Shown in pieces: positions 18,278 through 27,262 of a DNA stretch of 60,288 nucleotides (the first letter of the stretch is position 1; each line of letters starts with the position of its first letter). A program made the position numbers and the translations under genes. The DNA comes from Ruminococcus sp. AM36-2AA (GTDB taxonomy: Bacteria > Bacillota > Clostridia > Lachnospirales > Lachnospiraceae), in the NCBI RefSeq assembly GCF_003461955.1, contig NZ_QTYB01000007.1, positions 154,888-215,175 of the forward strand, in the 5' to 3' direction. Below the pieces are notes generated by a model. That model did not search any database and had not been told where the DNA came from. It was given only the letters and a program-made list of their open reading frames with translations.

Positions 18278-18408
18278 AAAAAGTGCGCACCCTGTCATAT
18301 AAGCTGGACTTACGCTGACACGCTACACACTTTTTCATGGCGATATTCATTTTTGCAAAATGAAAACGAGTAGCCGGTAAACTGGATTTACGCTTACTTG
18401 CTACTCGT
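18278..18408 (-). ncRNA. Guanidine-IV (mepA-motif)-like riboswitch with terminator
   Basis: Two hairpins occur in tandem on the minus strand. Hairpin 1 (18366-18408) has a perfect 9-bp stem ACGAGTAGC/GCTACTCGT. Hairpin 2 (18278-18335) has an AAAAAGTG/CACTTTTT stem followed by a T-run, so it is also an intrinsic terminator. Both apical parts contain the shared pattern AGCGTAARTCCAGYTTA. A two-hairpin layout with a terminator in the second, directly upstream of a MATE gene in a Clostridium relative, is the known setting of the mepA-motif guanidine-IV riboswitch. The identity is from memory of the class, not from a search. Confidence 0.7.
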
Positions 18409-18416
18409 TTCTTGTA

Positions 18417-18445
18417 ATTATATTGCCTCTTTTTCAAAAAGTCAA
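18417..18445 (-). promoter_or_regulatory. Promoter of the riboswitch-MATE operon
   Basis: TTGACT (18440-18445), a 17-base spacer and TATAAT (18417-18422) on the minus strand. Transcription would begin at about 18410, only a few bases before the first riboswitch hairpin. Confidence 0.85.
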
Positions 18446-18457
18446 ACAAAATTTTTC

Positions 18458-19771
18458 TCACATTGCCGCAACCAACTTTCCCGCAGTAAGTGCAGCTCCA
18501 TATGCAGCCTCTTCTTCATATTCAGGAATCTCCATCGGCATTTTGAACATTTCTTCTGCCAGTCTTCTCATCAGCGAGTTTCGGCGAATTCCGTTTCCGG
18601 AGCCAGTCAGGCGTGTGGCCTTTTTTCCGGTGAGCTGACACATCTGCTCATACTGCTCATGCAGTTCGTTAAGGATCCCACAGATCACACCGACCGTCAG
18701 TGCACCAGGATGAAAATTCTCTACACCGATTCCTGCGATCATGCCCGTGTGAGACGGATCACTTCTTGTCCCTGAAAAAGCTGTATCTACTTTCCATGCA
18801 GCTTCTTTTCCGTATTTTTCAATAAATTTTTCTGCCTGCTCCTGCATCCGGGAATACAATCTTTCTTCAGTTTCTGCAGCTTCTCTGTAAAACTGTTCCA
18901 GCATCGCATACGCACGACCACCACACAGGGAAGCTCCCACGAGGATATAGCTGTTTTCGGTACAGGGGCGAAGCTCCACACTGCCGCTGCATTCTATAAA
19001 CCTCTCTGTCACTAAGGAAACCTGGCTGCCGGTTCCCACATTCAGGAGTACGGTATCTTTAAGATCCCGGACGGAACCAAACAGACTCGCCTGATTGTCA
19101 CCGATTGATCCCATTACCGGCACACCGGCTCTTGTTTCTCCGACTAAAAAATGTCCCTTTCTTACTTCCGGCAGATAAGAAGTATCTACGCCGGCCTGCT
19201 CCAGGGCTTCATACAGAAACTCCTGTTTTCGCAGGTCAAAGCAGCCCCAGCTTGCCGCCATGTCAAGTCCGATAACAGGGACAGTATTTTCACACAGCCG
19301 CATAGCAATATAATCACTGATCGTCGTCATCCTTACAGCATCCTTCGGGATCTGATCTTTCTTCTGAAGATAAAAATGTGTCACTACACCATATCCGGAC
19401 GCCGCCGCACCTACTCCCTGCAAAAGCTCTGCACAGGTTTTTCCGTTTTCCAGCGGAATCTCTCCGCTTCCATCCTGCCAGGTATAGAGAGGACTCACTG
19501 CCTTGCCGGAAGCATCCACATACAGCATTCCATGCATCTGCCCTGTAAACCCTATTCCATCTGGCAAACCATTCTCCTTCTGCTGCTTTATAAGAAGCTC
19601 CCGGACGATCTCATAGATCCGTTCCGGATCCTGCAGCTTCTGTTCCGGCTTACTGCTCCGCAGAAAAGAATTATGCTCCACTGTTTCCTTTGCAAGCAGT
19701 TTTCCCGTTTCTGTATCTGTCATTACGACACTGACTGTTGTTGTGCCGATATCAATCCCCATGATCTTCAT
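18458..19771 (-). CDS. FGGY-family carbohydrate kinase (sedoheptulokinase-like)
   Basis: About 437 residues. The N-terminal ATPase fold begins GIDIGTTTVSVVMTD, followed by GFTGQMHGMLYVD and PLYTWQDGSG, which resemble sedoheptulokinase more than xylulokinase or glycerol kinase. The C-terminal phosphate motif LTGSGNGIRRNSLM is present, though true FGGY enzymes more often show GGG. I choose the ATG at 19771 because it has an AAGGACGG ribosome-binding site and the protein then starts directly with the fold. It follows the kdpE-like gene by about 60 bases on the same strand. The sugar specificity is a guess. Confidence 0.82.
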   Translation of the reverse strand: MKIMGIDIGTTTVSVVMTDTETGKLLAKETVEHNSFLRSSKPEQKLQDPERIYEIVRELLIKQQKENGLPDGIGFTGQMHGMLYVDASGKAVSPLYTWQDGSGEIPLENGKTCAELLQGVGAAASGYGVVTHFYLQKKDQIPKDAVRMTTISDYIAMRLCENTVPVIGLDMAASWGCFDLRKQEFLYEALEQAGVDTSYLPEVRKGHFLVGETRAGVPVMGSIGDNQASLFGSVRDLKDTVLLNVGTGSQVSLVTERFIECSGSVELRPCTENSYILVGASLCGGRAYAMLEQFYREAAETEERLYSRMQEQAEKFIEKYGKEAAWKVDTAFSGTRSDPSHTGMIAGIGVENFHPGALTVGVICGILNELHEQYEQMCQLTGKKATRLTGSGNGIRRNSLMRRLAEEMFKMPMEIPEYEEEAAYGAALTAGKLVAAM

Positions 19772-19834
19772 CGTCTGTTTCCGTCCTTTTCTGTGATCTT
19801 TACTATAGAAAAAAACTGTCATCATATGAGATGA

Positions 19835-20587
19835 TTATATTATCGTTTGAGGATTAATGCTATCTTTTTTGGTTTCCTGCTCAGGTTTCTCGATTCTGAG
19901 CATGCGATATCCAATTCCTATGTGCGTCTGGATATATTGTACACCGTTTTTTTCAAGCTCCAGTTTTTTCCGCAGTGTTGCCATAAAAACCCTGAGAGAA
20001 GCAACATCGTTTTCCGAGCAGCGTCCCCAGATCTGCTGAGTAATATATGTATGTGTCAATACTTTTCCAACATTACGGGATAAAAGGCAGAGCAGCTTAT
20101 ACTCAATGGGCGTCAGATGCAGTTCTCTGTCCTTCAGGAATGTGCAGCCAGCCGTGTAATCTATCTTTAATCCACCATTTTCAAAAACAGATGTTTCCGG
20201 CTGTTTTCCTGACTGCGTTATGGCAAGCCGCCTTTGGCTGACACGGATACGCGCAAGTAATTCTTCTACTGAAAATGGTTTTGTGATATAATCATCTGCA
20301 CCCGCATCCAGTGCCTCTATTTTGTCCATATCTTCACTTCTGGCACTGATCACGATGATCGGCATATTCGACCAGGTACGGATTTTCTTTATTACCTCTA
20401 CTCCTTCCATATCAGGAAGACCAAGATCCAGAAGAACGATATCCGGATTATGTGATGAAGCCTCCAAAATGGCTGAAGCCCCATTTTCTGCAGCCAGATA
20501 TTTATAGTCATGTGTTTTTAAAGTGGTAACGATCAGGTTCCGTATGGGTCTGTCATCCTCAACCACCAGAATTAATGTCTTATTCAT
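19835..20587 (-). CDS. kdpE: Response regulator, KdpE-like (OmpR family)
   Basis: A 250-residue regulator. The receiver domain begins ILVVEDDRPIRNLI, with the phospho-acceptor Asp in VLLDLGLPDMEG and Lys in YITKPFSVEELLARIR. The winged-helix domain ends QTHIGIGYRML. Pairing with a DUF4118 KdpD-type kinase, with an 8-base overlap, supports the KdpE assignment. No kdpFABC genes are in the window; the nearby potassium genes are ktrAB, so these may be the targets. Confidence 0.85.
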   Translation of the reverse strand: MNKTLILVVEDDRPIRNLIVTTLKTHDYKYLAAENGASAILEASSHNPDIVLLDLGLPDMEGVEVIKKIRTWSNMPIIVISARSEDMDKIEALDAGADDYITKPFSVEELLARIRVSQRRLAITQSGKQPETSVFENGGLKIDYTAGCTFLKDRELHLTPIEYKLLCLLSRNVGKVLTHTYITQQIWGRCSENDVASLRVFMATLRKKLELEKNGVQYIQTHIGIGYRMLRIEKPEQETKKDSINPQTII

Positions 20588-22163
20588 TTAATGTCACCTC
20601 GCTTAATGGTAAAGTAAAAGTAAAATTACATCCATGCGGAGCATGATCCGAAAGAACCAGTGTTCCATCGTGAGCTTCTATGATAGAGCGGCAAAGTGCC
20701 AGGCCAAGCCCCAGACTCCGTTGGCTGTCTGCAACGGTTGTTTTCCCTGTATAAAACATCTCAAAAATATGTGGCTTCATTTCATCCGGGATCCCGGGGC
20801 CGTTATCTTCCACGCTTACCTGTGCTTTCCCGGCTTTTTTGAACCCCCGAATGCTGATGACAGAGCCTGACGGCGTATATTTTATCGCATTATCGATCAA
20901 ATTTACCAGAACCTGTATAATAAGATGCACGTCCATACGTGTAAGAACAAGTTCTTCACAGTCCGCCACGATCTTATACGCATCATGCTTCCGGCTGACA
21001 TGCCGGAGTGACTCTGCTATTACCTCATCCAAAAGCTGATCCGTAAATTTAAACTTCAATCTTCCATCATTGAGCCTGGTAATGGAAAGCAGATTTTCCA
21101 CAACTCCGATCAGCCACTCTGAATCCTCATGAATGTCCGTGTAGATCTGATACCTTGTAGCTTCATCCAGACGGTCACTGTTACTGAGAAGCATATCTGC
21201 ATTTCCGGAAATAGAACAAAGTGGAGTACGCAGGTCATGGGAGATCGCCCGAAGAAGATCGCCACGCAACTGTTCATTTTTTGCTAAAACCGCATTTTTT
21301 TCTTTTTCTATGGCATTTTGTACATTCTCCATTGCAAGTGCACATTCATTTATTACAGACAGCAGGATGCTGTATTCATAAGAGTCCAGTGTTTCTTTCT
21401 GCAGAGGGATCCCGATTACGCCATAAACATTATTCCCGCTTCGAATTGCCAGATATAAGCATTTTGCCTGTGAGAAATACTGTGTGGATGCGCCGGCACG
21501 CTGTCTGTTTTCATAAGTCCATCTGGCCGCCTGTTGTTCTTCCTGTGTCAGAAAATCCTCTGTGCTCTCTTTTTCCCCGGAAAAAAGCTTTCCTTCTGAT
21601 AAAGTTCCATTTTCCACAACATATGCCGTGATGCTGCGGTTTAACAGGCGTATCAGCTGTGTACAGGTAACTCCGAGAATTTCTGTCTCACTTTTTGCCT
21701 TTTGCAGCAGACGATCCGTATCAAACAGAACCTGTGTGCGAAAGGCAATCTGTGAAGACAGCTTTGCATGCATTTTCAGCTTTGCCGCAAGGGTTCCTGT
21801 AAGTACGGACGAAATAAGCATTATGAAAAATGTCACCGGATATCCCACCGCATATGTCTCAAAAGACATCCTTGGCTCCGTCAGGAAAAAACAAAATAAG
21901 AATACACTTAAAAAGGAGCCTGCTACACTGCAAAGATAACCATCTGTCACGATGGAAGTGATCAACACACCCAGAATGTATATCGTTACAATATTCGTAT
22001 CTGTAAAATCCAGCTTCTGAAACAGCAGGCCAATCAAAGTGCATACTGCAAATATAAAAACCGTCAGCAAGTAATCTTTTGCAGACGGTTTTTCCACATA
22101 CCATGCAAATGGCCGTTTCGGACAGGTTCTGTTTTTTACTGTATCCTCCATTTTCAAGCTCAT
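20580..22163 (-). CDS. kdpD: Short KdpD-type sensor histidine kinase (DUF4118)
   Basis: About 527 residues from the preferred start. It has four clustered membrane helices in a DUF4118 domain (YILGVLITSIVTDGYLCSVAGSF region), a GAF-like sensing segment, the phospho-acceptor box AISHDLRTPLCSIS and an ATP-binding domain with VEDNGPGIP and LGLGLALC. It lacks the large N-terminal KdpD and universal-stress domains of the E. coli protein, as is common in Clostridia. A longer frame starts at 22232, but a strong promoter lies inside that extension, so I place the start at about 22163, or at TTG 22157 or ATG 22151. Confidence 0.85.
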   Translation of the reverse strand: MSLKMEDTVKNRTCPKRPFAWYVEKPSAKDYLLTVFIFAVCTLIGLLFQKLDFTDTNIVTIYILGVLITSIVTDGYLCSVAGSFLSVFLFCFFLTEPRMSFETYAVGYPVTFFIMLISSVLTGTLAAKLKMHAKLSSQIAFRTQVLFDTDRLLQKAKSETEILGVTCTQLIRLLNRSITAYVVENGTLSEGKLFSGEKESTEDFLTQEEQQAARWTYENRQRAGASTQYFSQAKCLYLAIRSGNNVYGVIGIPLQKETLDSYEYSILLSVINECALAMENVQNAIEKEKNAVLAKNEQLRGDLLRAISHDLRTPLCSISGNADMLLSNSDRLDEATRYQIYTDIHEDSEWLIGVVENLLSITRLNDGRLKFKFTDQLLDEVIAESLRHVSRKHDAYKIVADCEELVLTRMDVHLIIQVLVNLIDNAIKYTPSGSVISIRGFKKAGKAQVSVEDNGPGIPDEMKPHIFEMFYTGKTTVADSQRSLGLGLALCRSIIEAHDGTLVLSDHAPHGCNFTFTLPLSEVTLNE

Positions 22164-22188
22164 TCTCCTTCTGCTGTTGTTTACTGGA

Positions 22189-22217
22189 ATTATATCACGC
22201 AGCAGTTCTGTGGTCAA
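22189..22217 (-). promoter_or_regulatory. Promoter of the kdpDE-like genes
   Basis: TTGACC (22212-22217), a 17-base spacer and TATAAT (22189-22194) on the minus strand, immediately downstream of the ktrA stop. It gives the sensor and regulator their own transcription start and rules out the 22232 start codon. Confidence 0.8.
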
Positions 22218-22241
22218 AAATTTTTTCTTCATGGCAATGAG

Positions 22242-22889
22242 CTATATGCGGAAGCACTTCTGAAGAGCTCTGTATTCTCCTAATACCAGTAATTTATCAT
22301 TTTCTGTAAAATATGTTTCCGGTGAAATTGCAATACTGAATTCCTCTTCATTTTTTACTGCCAGAATATTAATATTGTAGCGTTTTCTGATGTCAAGTCC
22401 ACCCACTGTTTTTCCAACCCATTCTTCCGGCACTTCCACTTCAAAAATTGCATGGGAAGCATCCACCTCCATATAATCCAGGATATGATCATCTGTATAA
22501 CGGATGGAGGCCCATTTTGCCACCTGCTTTTCCGGATAAACTACCTTATCGGCACCATTGCGTAAAAGAAATTTTTCCTGAACATCACGTTCAGCTCTGG
22601 ATATCACCAATTTTGCACCCAGTTCTTTCAGAAGGGATGTTGTTTCAAGAGAATTTTGAAAGCTATCTCCAATGGTCACAAAACAAATGTCGTAGTTTCC
22701 AATTCCAAGGGACTGTAAAAATTCAGCATTGGTGCTGTCACCAATCTGAGCATTCGTCACAAATGACAGTACTTTGTCCACTCTTTCTTCCTTCCAGTCA
22801 ACTGCCATAACTTCATGTCCCAGCTGATTGAGCTGCATGGCAATATGTCTTCCAAACCTTCCAAGTCCAATAAGCAATACATTTTTCAT
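22242..22889 (-). CDS. ktrA: Potassium channel regulatory subunit KtrA (TrkA family)
   Basis: About 215 residues with an N-terminal RCK Rossmann domain (VLLIGLGRFGRHIAMQL, then acidic AVDWKEER) and a C-terminal RCK/TrkA-C domain. It gates the KtrB potassium translocator by binding nucleotides; in Firmicutes the C-terminal domain also binds c-di-AMP. The ATG at 22889 has an AAGGAG ribosome-binding site. The frame extends to 22976, but that part would overlap the end of ktrB and lacks family similarity. It follows ktrB by 19 bases. Confidence 0.92.
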   Translation of the reverse strand: MKNVLLIGLGRFGRHIAMQLNQLGHEVMAVDWKEERVDKVLSFVTNAQIGDSTNAEFLQSLGIGNYDICFVTIGDSFQNSLETTSLLKELGAKLVISRAERDVQEKFLLRNGADKVVYPEKQVAKWASIRYTDDHILDYMEVDASHAIFEVEVPEEWVGKTVGGLDIRKRYNINILAVKNEEEFSIAISPETYFTENDKLLVLGEYRALQKCFRI

Positions 22890-22908
22890 AATATTATTTT
22901 TCTCCTTC

Positions 22909-24246
22909 TTATCCAACCGTGATTTTTTCCAGAGGAAGCTTTGCATTTCCCTTATTTCTTCCGGAAAATACCGCATAGATCAGGGTCAGGCCACCTACAC
23001 GTCCCAGATACATCAGTATGATCAACACGACTTGTGAAAAAACATGAAGTTCCGGTGTGATTCCCAGAGTCAGACCTACCGTACCAACAGCTGAAGCAGC
23101 TTCGTACAGACAATCTAAAAGCGGAAGGCCTTCGTACACACTAATCGCTATTCCGCCGCCAAAGAACAAGGCAAAATATAACATAGCTATTGTCGCTGCA
23201 TTTTTTATTACATGATATTCAAGTCTTCGCCCAAAAGCTCCTGCATTTTCCTGACTTCGAAATGTCGCAATTGCATTTAAAATAAGTACTGAAAACGTTG
23301 TTGTTTTCATTCCACCAGCTGTAGATCCCGGTGAACCACCAATTAGCATTAACAATATCATAACTGCTTTTGATGCCTCACTCATCTCTGAAATGTTTAT
23401 AGTATTAAATCCGGCAGTTCTTGTCGTTACCGATTGAAACGCTGCTGCTAACAGGCGTTTTCCCATGGGTAAATTTGTCAGGTCACAGATATAGAAAAAG
23501 ACTGCCGGGAATAAGATCAGACATGCGGTAGTCATGAGAATGATCTTGCTTTGCATGCGGTAGCGTTTAAAGTTCAGTTTATTTGTATAAATATCATCCC
23601 ATGTGAGAAAACCGATTCCTCCTGTAATGATCAACAACATAATTACCAGATTTATAAGTATATTTCCGGAATACCCAGTCAGCGATGGAAACATACTGGA
23701 ATCTGTCCCCAGAATATCAAAGCCGGCATTACAAAAAGCAGAGATTGAATGAAAAATTGACATCCAGATTCCCTTTTTCCCAAAATCCACCAGAAAAACC
23801 GGCAGAAGCAGCAACGCCCCCGCTGCTTCGATCAAAAATGTTCCCTTTAAGATAAACCTTGTCAGTCTGACGATCCCTCCAACTTTAGGTGCTGAAATAG
23901 CATTCTGCATGGTGCTTCTTTGCATGAGTGATATTTTCTTTCCGGAAAGAAGGGAAACAGACGCAGCCACAGTCACTACTCCAAGCCCACCTGTTTGTAT
24001 GAGTGCAAGAATGATCGTCTGGCCTGCCAGGGACCAGTAGCTTCCAGTGTCCTTTACCACAAGACCTGTAACACATACCGCCGAAGTGGCTGTAAAAAGT
24101 GCCTCATGAAATGGTGTGATCACTTTCTCCGCAGAAGAAAATGGAAGCATCAGCAGAACGGTTCCCACCAAAATCACTCCTGCAAAACCCAGAATGATCA
24201 GCTGAAAAGATGTCATATGTTTTTTCTTATATGATTTTTCCGGCAT
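22909..24246 (-). CDS. ktrB: Potassium-translocating subunit KtrB (TrkH family)
   Basis: A 445-residue membrane protein of the TrkH/KtrB class that imports potassium, usually with sodium. The four selectivity-filter repeats are visible, each with its Gly: AVCVTGLVV, SAFCNAGFDIL, TRTAGFNTI and AVGTVGLTLG. The order ktrB-ktrA followed by a KdpDE-like pair suggests a single potassium-homeostasis unit. An RBS AAGGAG precedes the start region. Confidence 0.93.
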   Translation of the reverse strand: MPEKSYKKKHMTSFQLIILGFAGVILVGTVLLMLPFSSAEKVITPFHEALFTATSAVCVTGLVVKDTGSYWSLAGQTIILALIQTGGLGVVTVAASVSLLSGKKISLMQRSTMQNAISAPKVGGIVRLTRFILKGTFLIEAAGALLLLPVFLVDFGKKGIWMSIFHSISAFCNAGFDILGTDSSMFPSLTGYSGNILINLVIMLLIITGGIGFLTWDDIYTNKLNFKRYRMQSKIILMTTACLILFPAVFFYICDLTNLPMGKRLLAAAFQSVTTRTAGFNTINISEMSEASKAVMILLMLIGGSPGSTAGGMKTTTFSVLILNAIATFRSQENAGAFGRRLEYHVIKNAATIAMLYFALFFGGGIAISVYEGLPLLDCLYEAASAVGTVGLTLGITPELHVFSQVVLIILMYLGRVGGLTLIYAVFSGRNKGNAKLPLEKITVG

Positions 24247-24552
24247 AAATGATCAGAACTCCTTATCAATACTTTTAACAGTGCTATCTTCGTAACGCAT
24301 TTTATTATATATAATTGCTTTCAAAGATAGTATAAAAGTCTCTGCTTCCGTATTAAGATTTTATAAAGATATGATATTCTCTTGAGAATTATTTTAACCG
24401 AATCAAGAAAATTCCCTGCTTCGATAAGGCTAAGTAATACCTTAATACTACAGTTTTTAATCGTAAACCTATTCTGTATTTATAGTTGACAATTAATATT
24501 TCTATGTGATAAAGTGATACCCGTACAAAAAACTCAAAAGGAAGGTATTGAC
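24247..24552. promoter_or_regulatory. Divergent promoter region between ktrB and bioB
   Basis: On the plus strand TTGACA (24486-24491), 16 bases and GATAAA preceded by TG form the bioB promoter. On the minus strand a TATAAT-type box (24304-24309) has no good -35 box, and TTTATA-rich sequence lies upstream. This suits an activator such as the KdpE-like regulator. I found no riboswitch fold here; in particular the c-di-AMP (ydaO) pattern is absent. Confidence 0.5.
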
Positions 24553-25524
24553 ATGAACACTGCATCATGCGAAAAAGAAGCTCCATCGCTTTCCAGAGAT
24601 GAAGCCATTGCAATTTTAGATACTCCGGACGAAGAACTCGAGGCACTGATCGACCGTGCCAGCAGTTTACGTTACAAATATAAGGGAAACCGGGTAAGCA
24701 TCCACATCCTTACCAATGCCCGCAGCGGCAACTGTTCCCAGGATTGTGCCTACTGTGCCCAGTCATGTCGTTCCACTGCCGATATTGATAAATACAAATG
24801 GGTAGATGAAGACAAATTATATCAGGACAATGATTTCGTAAATGAGTATCATTTATCCAGACATTGTATCGGCCTGAGCGGCATGAAATTTACAGATAAA
24901 GAGATCGAGGAGCTGGCCCGCAGGATCCGCAAAATGAAAGAACACGGAACTCATCTCTGCTGCTCCATAGGCTTTCTCACAGAACACCAGGCAAAAATGC
25001 TCAAAGAGGCTGGTCTTGACCGGATCAACCATAACCTGAACAGCAGCCGTTCCTTTTATCATAATATCTGCAGTACACATACCTTTGACCAGCGTGTCCG
25101 GAATATCCATATGCTTCAGGGACTTGGTTTCGAGATCTGCAGCGGCGGTATCATTGGCATGGGTGAAAGCAAGGCAGACGTTGTTGACATGCTTCTGGAA
25201 TTACGTGAGATCCAGCCGGAAGCACTGCCGATCAACTTTCTTCTTCCGATCAAGGGAACTCCTCTCGGAAATGCAGATATTTCCCAGCTGACAACAGAAT
25301 ACTGCATGAAAGTCCTCTGCCTGGCAAGACTTCTTGTACCCAAAGCAGATATCCGATGTGCTGCCGGAAGAGAAGTTTATTTTAAAGGCGAAGAAAAAAA
25401 ACTGCTCAGTGTTGTGGATTCTATTTTTGCTTCCGGTTATCTTACAGAAGGTGGCCAGGGAATCGAAGACACTCTGAAAACCATTACAGATGCAGGATTC
25501 ACCTATGAGATCGAATCTGCGTAA
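24553..25524 (+). CDS. bioB: Biotin synthase BioB
   Basis: About 323 residues, radical-SAM enzyme that inserts sulfur into dethiobiotin. The CxxxCxxC cluster motif is in NCSQDCAYCAQS. Further BioB signatures are NLNSSRSFYHNICSTHTF (family NLDTS.E/Y.....T) and the C-terminal RCAAGREVYF. The ATG at 24553 has an AAAAGGAAGG ribosome-binding site; the longer frame from 24514 lies in the promoter. It is followed by the biotin transporter gene bioY. bioA, bioD and bioF are absent here, so the cell may salvage dethiobiotin or keep the other genes elsewhere. Confidence 0.9.
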   Translation: MNTASCEKEAPSLSRDEAIAILDTPDEELEALIDRASSLRYKYKGNRVSIHILTNARSGNCSQDCAYCAQSCRSTADIDKYKWVDEDKLYQDNDFVNEYHLSRHCIGLSGMKFTDKEIEELARRIRKMKEHGTHLCCSIGFLTEHQAKMLKEAGLDRINHNLNSSRSFYHNICSTHTFDQRVRNIHMLQGLGFEICSGGIIGMGESKADVVDMLLELREIQPEALPINFLLPIKGTPLGNADISQLTTEYCMKVLCLARLLVPKADIRCAAGREVYFKGEEKKLLSVVDSIFASGYLTEGGQGIEDTLKTITDAGFTYEIESA

Positions 25525-25624
25525 GCATCCTTATGGCATATGATCTTTCATACACACTTACAGCATTTCATTGCTTACCCAAACCAGTAAATACATTACC
25601 TTTTTCAAAGGAGGCTATTTCAAT

Positions 25625-26170
25625 ATGAATCAGACAAATACCGTCTCTGCACCACGTACAAAAACCTACGAGATCACCATGACCGCTCTTATGGCAGCTG
25701 TCACCTGCATTCTTGCGCCGCTGTCCATTCCAATCGGTCCGGTTCCGATCTCATTTACCAATCTTGCCATCTATCTGTCTCTTTATCTTCTCGGATGGAA
25801 AAAAGGAACCATCAGCTATCTGATCTATCTTCTGCTTGGACTTGTAGGTCTTCCGGTATTTTCCGGATTTACCGGCGGTCCTGCAAAGCTGGCCGGTCCT
25901 ACAGGCGGATACATCATCGGCTTTATCGTTATGGCTGTTATTGCCGGACTGGTAATTGACAACTGCCATAAGCCTCTGATCCAGCTCGTTGGTATGATCG
26001 CAGGAACAATTGTATGCTATCTTTTCGGAACTGTATGGTTCTGCATCGTTGCAGATTCCACTTTCAAAGCAGCTCTTGGAATCTGTGTAATTCCGTTTAT
26101 CCCGGCAGATCTCATAAAAATGATCATCGCCATGATCATCGGACCAATGATAAAAAAAAGAATCCGATAA
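25625..26170 (+). CDS. bioY: Biotin ECF transporter substrate-binding subunit BioY
   Basis: A 181-residue membrane protein with six helices and the family signatures PIGPVPISFTNLAIYL and GLVGLPVFSGFTGGPAKLAGPTGGY. It binds biotin and works with the shared ECF energizing module encoded elsewhere. The start at 25625 has an AAAGGAGG ribosome-binding site. It is 100 bases after bioB and ends at a strong terminator, forming a biotin supply operon. Confidence 0.93.
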   Translation: MNQTNTVSAPRTKTYEITMTALMAAVTCILAPLSIPIGPVPISFTNLAIYLSLYLLGWKKGTISYLIYLLLGLVGLPVFSGFTGGPAKLAGPTGGYIIGFIVMAVIAGLVIDNCHKPLIQLVGMIAGTIVCYLFGTVWFCIVADSTFKAALGICVIPFIPADLIKMIIAMIIGPMIKKRIR

Positions 26171-26189
26171 ACTGAAACTCTGATATTTT

Positions 26190-26234
26190 AAAAGAGGCAG
26201 CAGGAAATTTCCAACATTTCCTGCTGCCTCTTTA
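26190..26234. terminator. Bidirectional terminator between bioY and the CmpB-like gene
   Basis: An 18-bp perfect stem (AAAGAGGCAGCAGGAAAT with its complement at 26216-26233) with a 7-base loop separates two convergent genes. Confidence 0.92.
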
Positions 26235-26250
26235 TCGCATTTCATTTTTC

Positions 26251-27138
26251 TTATCTGAGTTTTTTCTTCAGTTCCTGGATCAGTTCAAAATAATCTCTGT
26301 GCTTCATCTCCGGGAAAGCCTTAATGATTCTTCCCTGACCGAATACGGTATGGTTTGTGATAGAGTTTGACAGCTCATCAAACTGTGCCTGAAGCTCCGC
26401 TTTCTTCATCCGAAGCATTTCAGAAGATTTTTCTCTCTGAGCCACAGTCGCATCTCTGAGCTCTGCCTTAGCAAGAGCAACCTGAACTTTTCCCTCTCCC
26501 ACCTTCTGTGCTGTATCAATGGTAGTTGTTGCCAGAGTATCACTGAGCTTATCGCTCACGATCCGCAGATCTGCACGTACCTTATCCAGTCGGGTAAGCT
26601 TCTTATTCAGTCCGCGGATCACCGCTACTGTTACAATAAAATCTGCCAGATACACCGCATACAGAATTACCATAACAACCCATTCCAGTGTGGAAGGTGT
26701 ATGAGAAGCCTGACGCTCCACATACTTTTGAAAAACCTTTACCACCATCACAATGGCAAGTCCCCATATCAGGGAAAACTCAAGACAGATATAGCCGTGA
26801 AAATTCAGCGGCTTATTAGAATAATCCCACCATCTTGCATGGAAGCATACATCCAGAAGCCATCCGGCAACCAGCTCTACCGCAGTTGCAAGAACGATTC
26901 CAAACAGAAAGATCATTCCCTCACTCATCTGATGTCCGCCGCTCTGAAGCGTATTAAGCAATGCAAACACAGAAAGTACACCAAATCCGTACACCGGGCA
27001 TACCGGACCGTTGAGAAATCCCCGGTTTATAACCTTTCCTAAGGTTACTGCATGGAAGATAACTTCAACGACCCATCCTCCAAAAGAATAAAACAAAAAA
27101 TACAGACATATCTGAAAATACGTCATCCCGCAAATCAT
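26251..27138 (-). CDS. CmpB-like putative ABC-type membrane protein (PF06541)
   Basis: About 295 residues. Five or six hydrophobic segments fill the first 190 residues, with FYSFGGWVVEVIFH, NRGFLNGPVCPVYGFG and NFHGYICLEFSLIWG being hallmarks of the Firmicute family annotated as putative ABC-transporter type IV. The last 100 residues are a charged coiled-coil tail. The function is not established. I use the ATG at 27138, which has a GGAG 6 bases upstream; a longer frame begins at 27201 or 27198. Confidence 0.78.
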   Translation of the reverse strand: MICGMTYFQICLYFLFYSFGGWVVEVIFHAVTLGKVINRGFLNGPVCPVYGFGVLSVFALLNTLQSGGHQMSEGMIFLFGIVLATAVELVAGWLLDVCFHARWWDYSNKPLNFHGYICLEFSLIWGLAIVMVVKVFQKYVERQASHTPSTLEWVVMVILYAVYLADFIVTVAVIRGLNKKLTRLDKVRADLRIVSDKLSDTLATTTIDTAQKVGEGKVQVALAKAELRDATVAQREKSSEMLRMKKAELQAQFDELSNSITNHTVFGQGRIIKAFPEMKHRDYFELIQELKKKLR

Positions 27139-27262
27139 CCTGTACTCCTCCTTTACAGCCGTCAAGATTCCGGCAGCTATTTCAGGGGTCAGTACCATCA
27201 CCTCTGCCGGAGTGATTTTGATTATATCATATCACCCCTCTCATTTACATCCCTTTATCCGG

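Noticed and set aside
18207..18461. 84-residue frame upstream of the MATE gene with two similar peptide repeats
   Set aside because: The repeats are the translated hairpins of the riboswitch; the frame crosses the promoter and has no ribosome-binding site.
22164..22232. 23-residue N-terminal extension of the KdpD-like protein
   Set aside because: A TTGACC-N17-TATAAT promoter lies inside it and no ribosome-binding site precedes its ATG.
24247..24552. Possible c-di-AMP (ydaO) riboswitch before ktrB
   Set aside because: The conserved ydaO blocks are not visible and the region is AT-rich without stable long stems.
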